A stretch of 16,624 bases of DNA from an uncultured archaeon (GTDB lineage Archaea > Thermoproteota > Nitrososphaeria > Nitrososphaerales > CALBXV01), in contig CALBXV010000623.1 of NCBI GenBank assembly GCA_937890045.1, positions 1 through 16,624 of the forward strand, written 5' to 3'. Both the position numbers and the translations under genes were made by a program. Within the stretch, counting starts at the first letter, position 1. Every line of letters starts with the position of its first letter. This document shows positions 10,984-16,624 of the stretch, piece by piece. Below the pieces are notes generated by a model, which worked only from the letters and a program-made list of their open reading frames with translations, had not been told where the DNA came from and did no database searches.

Positions 10984-12819
10984 ATGGCTGATACAAGCTT
11001 AAGAAGTAGATTAAAGAGATTATTTTCAACTAACGTAATTGTTAGGAATGTTGGAGGACGACAATTAAAAGTAGTTGATACTAGTAAATCTCAATATATG
11101 CCAACTAGAGGGTTGATTGATAGATATAAAAAGATTTATTCCACTGGTGGTGCGGGATTGTCTGGTTATTCAGATAATCAGTTAGTTAAATCGTTACGCT
11201 TAGGGTTATTTAGAGATTATGAATCAATGGACGGTGATGCTATACTTTCTTCTGCATTAGATATATATGCAGATGAATCTACGATGAAAAGTGAGTATGG
11301 AAATGTACTTGAAATCAATACACCCAATGATAATATTTTTAAAATTTTACATAATTTATATTACGATGTATTAAATATAGAATTTAATTTATGGCCGTGG
11401 GTTCGTAATATGTGTAAGTATGGAGATTTCTATTTAAGATTAGATATTGATGACCGTTTCGGTATTAGAAATGTAGAACCTTTATCTGTTTATGATGTAA
11501 CTAGATTAGAAAACGAAGATCCAGAGAATCCAGAATACGTAAAATTTAAATTAGAATTAGGAACTTCTGGTGGGGCTGCTAAACATTCTATTAGCAGTAG
11601 GATAGAAGAATTTGAAAATTATGAAATAGCACATTTCAGATTACTTTCCGATTCAAATTATCTTCCTTATGGCAAATCAATGATTGAAGGTGGTAGAAAG
11701 ACTTGGAAACAATTATCTCTTATGGAAGATGCTATGTTAATTCACAGAATTATGAGAGCACCTGAAAAAAGAATATTTAAAGTTGATATTGGTAATATCC
11801 CTCCTGCAGAAGTTGATAATTATATGAATCAAATTATTGATAAGATGAAAAAAGCACCAGTTGTAGATAAGGCTACTGGCGATTATAATCTTAGATATAA
11901 TATGCAGAATATTACGGAAGATTTCTTTATGCCAGTTCGTGGTGGAGATAGTGGAACTCAAGTTGATTCTTTACCAGGATTGACATATGAAGCAGTAGAA
12001 GATATAGAGTATTTAAGAAATAAATTATTGGCTTCATTACGTATCCCAAAACCATATTTGGGATTTGATGAGAATGTTGGGGAAAAGGCAACACTTGCGG
12101 CAGAAGATGTAAGATTTGCTCGCACTATTGAAAGAATTCAAAGAATTGTAATGAGTGAATTAATGAAGATTGGTATTGTTCATTTGTATGCTCAAGGATT
12201 TACAGATGAAGAATTAGTTAATTTTGATTTAGAATTAATGAGTCCTTCTACAATTTATGAACAAGAAAAAATTTCTTTGTGGAATGAAAAAACTTCACTT
12301 GCAAGTTCTATGTTACAAGATGGTTTACTTTCTTCAGAATGGATTTATAAGAATATATTTAAATTTACAAGTGAAGAAATTAAATTAGAAGATGATAAGA
12401 TTGTATATGATTACAAACAAAAATTCCGTCGTGGCCAAATTGAAAATGAAGGTAATGATCCATCAAAGAGTGGAGAAGCTACAGGAACGCCTTCAGATAT
12501 GGCGATGGGAAGAACTGGACATGAATTAGAAGATGAAATCGGTTCAGAAGGTGGAAGTCCGGAAGGTGGATGGGAAGGTGCTGGTAGACCAAAAGAACCA
12601 TCACATTATAAAAAAGACAGTCATGTTAGGGGCAGAGACCCATTAGGGGCGCATGAAAAGAAAAAACAAGCATCTAGTAATCCAAAATACGGTAAAATTA
12701 TGGCTTTAGCACATTTGGATAAGCTTAAGAATACTTTAAAACGTAAATCTGATATAACCCTAATAAATGAAGTTGATGAAATAGATGAAGAGTATAAAGA
12801 AGATGTTAATAATAAGTAA
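10984..12819 (+). CDS. 20: Portal vertex protein (T4 gp20 type)
   Basis: Forms the dodecameric ring at the head vertex through which DNA is packaged and ejected, and nucleates prohead assembly. It is 611 residues. It carries gp20-family landmarks: RAPEKRIFKVDIGNIP (258-273), YMNQIIDKMK (280-289), EDFFMPVRGGDSGTQVDSLP (312-331) and LRNKLLASLRIPKPYLG (344-360). The start follows the terminase stop by 8 nt, with AGAGG upstream. The C-terminal 130 residues are a Gly/Glu/Lys-rich, probably disordered extension (about 485-570) followed by a helix and LINEVDEID (593-601). That stretch holds a hydrophobic-X-Glu site, so a trimmed C-terminus is possible. Confidence 0.96.
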   Translation: MADTSLRSRLKRLFSTNVIVRNVGGRQLKVVDTSKSQYMPTRGLIDRYKKIYSTGGAGLSGYSDNQLVKSLRLGLFRDYESMDGDAILSSALDIYADESTMKSEYGNVLEINTPNDNIFKILHNLYYDVLNIEFNLWPWVRNMCKYGDFYLRLDIDDRFGIRNVEPLSVYDVTRLENEDPENPEYVKFKLELGTSGGAAKHSISSRIEEFENYEIAHFRLLSDSNYLPYGKSMIEGGRKTWKQLSLMEDAMLIHRIMRAPEKRIFKVDIGNIPPAEVDNYMNQIIDKMKKAPVVDKATGDYNLRYNMQNITEDFFMPVRGGDSGTQVDSLPGLTYEAVEDIEYLRNKLLASLRIPKPYLGFDENVGEKATLAAEDVRFARTIERIQRIVMSELMKIGIVHLYAQGFTDEELVNFDLELMSPSTIYEQEKISLWNEKTSLASSMLQDGLLSSEWIYKNIFKFTSEEIKLEDDKIVYDYKQKFRRGQIENEGNDPSKSGEATGTPSDMAMGRTGHELEDEIGSEGGSPEGGWEGAGRPKEPSHYKKDSHVRGRDPLGAHEKKKQASSNPKYGKIMALAHLDKLKNTLKRKSDITLINEVDEIDEEYKEDVNNK

Positions 12820-12843
12820 AGTTAATCAATATTTAAGAAGTTT

Positions 12844-12853
12844 TATATTTATT
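12844..12853 (+). promoter_or_regulatory. TATATTTATT element, candidate promoter for the prohead core genes
   Basis: Nine of ten bases match the element at 1245-1254 and 8081-8098. It lies in the 60-nt space after the portal gene and ends 26 nt before the next ATG, which has GGAG at the usual distance. It may give the core and protease genes their own transcript. Confidence 0.3.
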
Positions 12854-12879
12854 TATGACAAACTATATTGGAGTGATTT

Positions 12880-13764
12880 ATGTCTAAACGATTAAGACAC
12901 ACTAAGATTAAAAATACTGGTGTGCTATTTGAAGTATTGACCCGACAGGTGACTGCGGATATAATGGAAAATGTAGAGTCAAAGGCAGTAGCTTTGATTA
13001 AAAAGCATTTTCATAAAAATTCTGCTTTAGGAAAAGAGTTAGAATTATATAATATACTTACTACAGAAACATATAAGCGTCGTGATAAGGCTGATAGATT
13101 GGTGGACGCAGTAATTAAAAGTAGACAAAGACTTTCAAATAAAACACTTAGATCAGAAAAGTTTAATCTTATTAAAGATATTAAAGAAACTTATGACGTA
13201 GGTGCTTTATTTTCTACTAGAATGCCAAATTATAGACGATTAGCATCTATTTATAAATTATTTTTATATGAAACTACTGGGAAAGATATAAATCCGAAAG
13301 AAATTGTAGATTCTAGAGATTATATAGTTGAATCGCTAATTACAGAAACTTCTAAACAGAACCCAAAAAGTGAATTAGCTCAAGAATATATTGATGAGTC
13401 TAAAGATGTTAAATTATTAGCCTATACTTTAATGGTAGAAAAATTTAATAAAAAATATAGTACATTAAGTCATGCTCAAAAAGAAGTTTTGAGAAAATAT
13501 ATTAATAACGTATCAAATACAAATTCTTTATCAGAATTTATAGATGGTGAAGTAGTTAATATTAAGGGCGCTTTGAAAAAATTGGTACCTGGTGTATCGG
13601 ATGATATTACTAGTATAAAACTAAAAGAAGTAATTGCTCAGGCTGATACTCTTTCAGAGACGAGTAGAGGAACTGAAAATAAAGTAATTACTTTAATGCG
13701 ATATTATGAACTTATTAAGGAATTAGAAGATGTCACGAGAAAATCTCAGAACCTACATTCGTAA
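12880..13764 (+). CDS. Helical head-region protein, probable prohead core or assembly factor
   Basis: A protein of 294 residues, predicted nearly all helical, with no membrane segments and no Cys. The N-terminus (MSKRLRHTKIKNTGVLFEVL) resembles a family I have seen in marine T4-type phages next to portal and protease, without a known function. In T4 this interval holds the small prohead core genes 67 and 68. The position suggests a role in core or capsid assembly, but the sequence alone does not show it. The last 35 nt overlap the next gene in another frame, so translation is probably coupled. It has no obvious hydrophobic-X-Glu leader at its start, unlike most genes around it. Confidence 0.8.
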   Translation: MSKRLRHTKIKNTGVLFEVLTRQVTADIMENVESKAVALIKKHFHKNSALGKELELYNILTTETYKRRDKADRLVDAVIKSRQRLSNKTLRSEKFNLIKDIKETYDVGALFSTRMPNYRRLASIYKLFLYETTGKDINPKEIVDSRDYIVESLITETSKQNPKSELAQEYIDESKDVKLLAYTLMVEKFNKKYSTLSHAQKEVLRKYINNVSNTNSLSEFIDGEVVNIKGALKKLVPGVSDDITSIKLKEVIAQADTLSETSRGTENKVITLMRYYELIKELEDVTRKSQNLHS

Positions 13765-14170
13765 TATAATAAGAGAATTATTAGACGAGAAGAATCTAGA
13801 AGAAACATCTTTTAGTAGTGGGGCAGGCTCATATAATACGCCATTTGCATTTACTGGTAAGGGGAAAAGCGGTAAAAAGAAAAAAAAGGAAGTAGCAACC
13901 AATTCTACAGGATATAATGTTGTTAAAGAAGGAAAGTATCACGATTATAGAAATGATGATAGTATAACACCTAAACAAAAAATTGGTCGATCTATGAGAG
14001 AGATTAGAGATCATCTTGCAGAAATTGATAAATTGACTAAAATGAATGTAAGATTGAAGAATGAGATGGATGTTGATTCAAGGTCATATTGGAAAAATAC
14101 TCATAAGGCTATGCGAAGAATTAGTGAGAGATTAATAAAGTTGGCTAAAAGAGTAGGACAATTATATTAA
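13730..14170 (+). CDS. Prohead core-like protein with capsid-targeting-like leader
   Basis: A protein of 146 residues. The ATG lies 35 nt inside the previous gene and has AAGGA at a normal distance; the next in-frame Met is near residue 85, so this start is needed to keep the leader. Residues 6-20 (LRTYIRNIIRELLDE) form the amphipathic leader ending in L-D-E seen in other proteins here. A flexible Ser/Gly and Lys segment follows (FSSGAGSYNTPFAFTGKGK, 28-46, then a run of lysines), and then a helical domain (about 85-146). By position it corresponds to small T4 core proteins. Cleavage after E20 by the neighbouring protease is inferred. Confidence 0.75.
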   Translation: MSRENLRTYIRNIIRELLDEKNLEETSFSSGAGSYNTPFAFTGKGKSGKKKKKEVATNSTGYNVVKEGKYHDYRNDDSITPKQKIGRSMREIRDHLAEIDKLTKMNVRLKNEMDVDSRSYWKNTHKAMRRISERLIKLAKRVGQLY

Positions 14171-14412
14171 TGTTGAAATTAAAAAATCTTTTATTTACGG
14201 AAGATATAAAAGATATAGCAAAGGCTAAAAAAATTAAAAGACAGATTCAAGGTGCTGAAAGTCGGATGAGATTGCATATGTATGAGTTAGCTGATAGAAT
14301 GAGTGCCGATATACCTAATAGTAAGTTAGCAGACCAATTAATAAAGTCATATCAGAAAAATGTAACAAAATTTATGAGAGAAATGATCTCATTAGTAAAG
14401 AGGATGAAATAA
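14170..14412 (+). CDS. Small helical prohead core-like protein
   Basis: A protein of 80 residues whose ATG overlaps the previous stop by 1 nt (TAATG), so translation is coupled. It begins MLKLKNLLFTE, a short leader ending in F-T-E that resembles the T4 internal-protein leader pattern. The rest is a basic two- or three-helix protein with many Met and Lys. It sits directly before the protease gene, where T4 has its small core gene 68. No homology is claimed. Confidence 0.7.
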   Translation: MLKLKNLLFTEDIKDIAKAKKIKRQIQGAESRMRLHMYELADRMSADIPNSKLADQLIKSYQKNVTKFMREMISLVKRMK

Positions 14413-14413
14413 T

Positions 14414-15037
14414 ATGAATCGAGAATTATTAGTAGATTATTTACCTTTTGAAATAACAAGAGAACAAATAAATGAATCTATGAAAGAAAATAACGGTAGA
14501 TTAGTTGTTCGCGGAGTATTACAGAGGGCAGAAGCTAAAAATCAAAATGGTAGAGTATATCCAAAAGAAGTATTGATGAGAGAAGCTAAAAAATATACGG
14601 AATCTTTTATTAAAGAACAACGAGCTTTAGGTGAATTAGATCATCCAGAAAGTTCGGTAGTAAACTTACAAAATGTTTCTCATAATATTAAAGAAATGCA
14701 TTGGAATAATCATGATTTGGTTGGTACAGTAGAGGTATTAGGAACTCCAGCAGGTAATATTTTAACAGAATTATTTAAAGCAGGTATTAAGTTGGGTATT
14801 TCATCTCGTGGAATGGGTTCAGTAGAAACTGTATCAGAATCAGGTGATGACGAAGCACAAGAAGTGCAACCAGATTTTGAATTGATAGCATTTGACTTCG
14901 TTTCCAATCCATCTACACAAGGAGCTTTTATGTATCCAATGCAAGAATCAGTAGATCGTCAGAATCCTGTAGGTAGAACTTGTGGTGATTATTGTAAAGC
15001 AGAATCTATTATTAATGATATTTTGCGAGGTGCATAA
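14414..15037 (+). CDS. 21: Prohead core scaffold serine protease (T4 gp21 type)
   Basis: The maturation protease that is built into the prohead, activates itself and cuts core, capsid and internal proteins before DNA packaging. It is 207 residues. Family landmarks are AKNQNGRVYPKEVL (41-54), RALGELDHPESSVVNL (70-85, catalytic H77), ISSRGMGS (129-136, nucleophile S130 or S131) and FELIAFDFVSNPS (155-167). The N-terminus contains REQINE (16-21), a possible self-cleavage point. The C-terminal tail has two Cys (C190, C194). A GAGGA site precedes the ATG, 1 nt after the previous stop. Its presence is what makes the many hydrophobic-X-Glu motifs in this window meaningful. Confidence 0.95.
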   Translation: MNRELLVDYLPFEITREQINESMKENNGRLVVRGVLQRAEAKNQNGRVYPKEVLMREAKKYTESFIKEQRALGELDHPESSVVNLQNVSHNIKEMHWNNHDLVGTVEVLGTPAGNILTELFKAGIKLGISSRGMGSVETVSESGDDEAQEVQPDFELIAFDFVSNPSTQGAFMYPMQESVDRQNPVGRTCGDYCKAESIINDILRGA

Positions 15038-15264
15038 TGAAAATGCATGAAACTTTTAGTTGGCGTAAATGGAATGATTTTATTTTAGAAAAAAATGGAA
15101 TGATTGACGAATCTGATTATAAATTTGTTTTAACTGTTCCTAAACATATTTATGGTGGCATGAGAGCAGTATTTAATTCAAAGAAAGAAGCAGAAAGATA
15201 TATGGAAGACAATATTGGTTCAGAAGCTTGGAAGCATGTAAAGATTAAAAAGGAAAGAGTTTAA
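15037..15264 (+). CDS. Small protein with leader-like N-terminus
   Basis: A protein of 75 residues, overlapping the protease stop by 1 nt. It starts MKMHETFSWRKWNDFILE, an aromatic amphipathic stretch ending in I-L-E (16-18). If that is cut, a mature domain of about 57 residues remains (DYKFVLTVPKHIYGGMRAVF region, then SKKEAERYMED), which looks like a small alpha/beta fold. The GCGAGG upstream may act as its ribosome binding site. The function is unknown; a packaged internal protein is inferred from leader and neighbours. Confidence 0.7.
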   Translation: MKMHETFSWRKWNDFILEKNGMIDESDYKFVLTVPKHIYGGMRAVFNSKKEAERYMEDNIGSEAWKHVKIKKERV

Positions 15265-15581
15265 TGAGATCACCTTATAAAGAATTAATGGAAAGGGAAT
15301 TGAATGAACTTCCAGCATTTAGTTCACCAGAAGCATCTAAACAAGTTGATATTGATCTTGTTAAAATGTCAAAGATTTTAGGAAAAGCATCACAGAAAGT
15401 TATTAAAACTATGATGGATGGAGTAAGAGGTAAGAGATATGATGCAATGGATTTACAAAGAGGACTTCAACAAGGTGATATTCGTAGAACACATTATGGG
15501 GAGATGGATTTTATACAACAATTGTGGAGTAAGGTAAGAAGTGGATTCAGACGATACACACCTACTGGAAAATTGAGATAA
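15264..15581 (+). CDS. Small basic helical protein with leader-like N-terminus
   Basis: A protein of 105 residues, again with a 1-nt stop/start overlap. It begins with YKELMERELNE (5-15), ending in L-N-E, the same end as several module borders in the giant protein. The remainder is helical and basic, with a clearly Arg-rich tail (SGFRRYTPTGKLR) that could bind DNA or capsid. No family is recognised. The chain of 1-nt overlaps from the protease onward suggests these small proteins are made together in fixed amounts. Confidence 0.7.
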   Translation: MRSPYKELMERELNELPAFSSPEASKQVDIDLVKMSKILGKASQKVIKTMMDGVRGKRYDAMDLQRGLQQGDIRRTHYGEMDFIQQLWSKVRSGFRRYTPTGKLR

Positions 15582-15596
15582 TTATGGAGAATAAAA

Positions 15597-16523
15597 ATGG
15601 CTAAAAAGAAAATTAAATTAAAACAACTAGTAGAACATATTTTTGCAGGAGGGTTTGTATCACAACCATCAATGATGGATATGGATATGTTCAGAACTAA
15701 AATTAAAACCAAAAGTGAAGATACTACACCTAATATTAAATTAAAGAGCCTTGTTGAAGAAGAAGAAACTCACGAGCCAGTTAATGCTGGAAAATTTAAT
15801 GAAGCTTTGAAAGTATTTCCAAGATTGGGTGAAGCAATTTATGGTAAACATGACCTAAAAAGTGTGGCTGAAACACTTGCATATTTAGCTAAAACATCAC
15901 GACAACATGCTTTAAGTGAAACTGAAGATTGGTTTGATAAAGTTACGGTATCTCGTAATATGAAAGAATTAGGTACTCTTTCAGGACAATTTAATAAAAT
16001 TTCTACAGAAGCAAAATCACTTCAAGAGAGAATGTCAGCTTTATATGAAGATATGGGACATATTATTAGTAGATATTATGATTTGAATGAAGAAGAGGAA
16101 GAATTGGATCCAGTAGGACAGGAAGATGACGATATTGATAATGATGGTGATTCTGATGATAGTGATGAATATTTGAGAAATCGCAGAAAAGCTATTTCTA
16201 AAGCTGTGAAAAAAGAATCTACAGATCCTTGGAAAGATAGAAATTGGGGTGATCCTTTACCTACTTTGGCAGATTATGTAAAATCTACGTTGAAAAAAGA
16301 GGAAAAAGAGGTAGATGAAGCAGCTAATGACCCAAAACTTAAAAGTATGAGATCAAAGTTAAGTAAATTAAGACTTAGAATTGCACAAATGGAGAATGAA
16401 CCAGGTGGTTATAAAAGAGCAGAAGGTCTTAGAAAACAAAGAGATTCTTTAAAAGATCAAATTGCTAAACTTTCAGGATCGGCACCTAAACAGGGAAAAT
16501 GGTCTAAGAAACTTGGTAAATAA
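15597..16523 (+). CDS. Acidic scaffold-like protein with EF-hand-type calcium loop
   Basis: A protein of 308 residues with GGAG upstream. It holds two leader-like pieces near the N-terminus, IKLKQLVE (6-13) and IKLKSLVEE (47-55), then a helical region (about 65-165). A strongly acidic segment contains DIDNDGDSDDSD (179-190), which fits the 12-position EF-hand loop DxDxDG with an acidic residue at position 12. Next comes WKDRNWGDPLPTLADY (212-227), which recurs at the start of the following gene. The C-terminus is a basic coiled coil (about 245-295). Position after the protease matches the T4 scaffold gene 22, but the EF-hand and repeat are not gp22 features. Core scaffold is the best guess, with a calcium-dependent structural role possible. 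Confidence 0.75.
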   Translation: MAKKKIKLKQLVEHIFAGGFVSQPSMMDMDMFRTKIKTKSEDTTPNIKLKSLVEEEETHEPVNAGKFNEALKVFPRLGEAIYGKHDLKSVAETLAYLAKTSRQHALSETEDWFDKVTVSRNMKELGTLSGQFNKISTEAKSLQERMSALYEDMGHIISRYYDLNEEEEELDPVGQEDDDIDNDGDSDDSDEYLRNRRKAISKAVKKESTDPWKDRNWGDPLPTLADYVKSTLKKEEKEVDEAANDPKLKSMRSKLSKLRLRIAQMENEPGGYKRAEGLRKQRDSLKDQIAKLSGSAPKQGKWSKKLGK

Positions 16524-16624
16524 GTGATTAAGTTAAAAGATATTATAAAAGAATCTAAATGGTCAGACCGAAAATTTGGTGAACCATTACCTACATTAGA
16601 AGATGTGATGAAAGAAGCTGAAGT
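16524..16624 (+). CDS. 3'-partial gene with leader and WxDRxxG repeat
   Basis: Starts at a GTG directly after the stop of the previous gene and runs off the window. The first 33 codons read VIKLKDIIKE (1-10), then WSDRKFGEPLPTLEDV (12-27). The first part is the IKLK leader seen twice in the upstream protein and ends in I-K-E. The second part matches WKDRNWGDPLPTLADY of the upstream protein at 212-227. It is probably another head protein. The ribosome binding site is poor. Confidence 0.55.
   Translation, partial: MIKLKDIIKESKWSDRKFGEPLPTLEDVMKEAE

Noticed and set aside
15584..15604. ATG at 15584 as a start for the 308-residue protein
   Set aside because: It is out of frame with the long gene and its frame closes within a few codons; the ATG at 15597 has GGAG at a normal distance.
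9963..15712. Minus-strand open frames under terminase, portal, protease and core genes
   Set aside because: Same reason: they are shadows of strong + strand genes such as terminase and portal.
1..16624. CRISPR arrays, tRNA genes, insertion sequences, rRNA
   Set aside because: No regularly spaced repeats, cloverleaf-like non-coding stretch, transposase or terminal inverted repeats seen; there is almost no non-coding space (largest gap about 100 nt).

Overview
The window is AT-rich, and every gene I can support lies on the + strand, packed with short gaps or 1-nt overlaps. It is a segment of a T4-type tailed-phage (myovirus) genome covering DNA packaging and head formation. Three genes fix this with high confidence: the large terminase (T4 gp17 type), the portal (gp20 type) and the prohead serine protease (gp21 type), in T4 order. 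Terminase and portal are directly adjacent, without the tail sheath and tube genes that sit between them in T4, so this looks like a divergent ('far-T4'-like) marine phage. The host cannot be read from the sequence. The flavobacterium-like signal peptide of the gene at 9021 and the low G+C hint at Bacteroidota, but most genes have good AGGAG-type ribosome binding sites, which argues the other way.

Layout. 2-1240 is the end of a mosaic protein made of small modules separated by a repeated ESVNE linker. 1340-1834 is a GH108-type endolysin. 1860-7520 is one uninterrupted 1886-residue reading frame holding a zeta-toxin/polynucleotide-kinase-like P-loop kinase, an NMN-adenylyltransferase-like nucleotidyltransferase, a module of unknown function, a ParB-like fold module, a hydrophobic membrane module and a C-terminal covalent nucleotidyltransferase (RNA/DNA-ligase-like). 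7529-9392 holds five small genes: a zinc-ribbon coiled-coil protein, two small helical proteins, a beta-rich probable virion protein and a spanin-like membrane protein. 9395-12819 is terminase then portal. 12880-16523 is the prohead core and protease region, with seven genes. A further gene runs off the right end.

The most interesting pattern links these regions. Many proteins start with, or contain at module borders, a short amphipathic stretch ending in hydrophobic-X-Glu (LNE, INE, VNE, LDE, LIE). This resembles the capsid-targeting and cleavage sequence that T4 gp21 removes from internal head proteins, and a gp21-type protease is encoded here. My working hypothesis is that the 1886-residue protein and the mosaic protein at the left edge are packaged into the prohead as polyproteins. 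The protease would cut them into separate enzymes (kinase, nucleotidyltransferase, ParB-like, membrane protein, ligase) that are delivered into the host with the DNA. The motif spacing and module borders are seen directly; the processing and delivery are inference.
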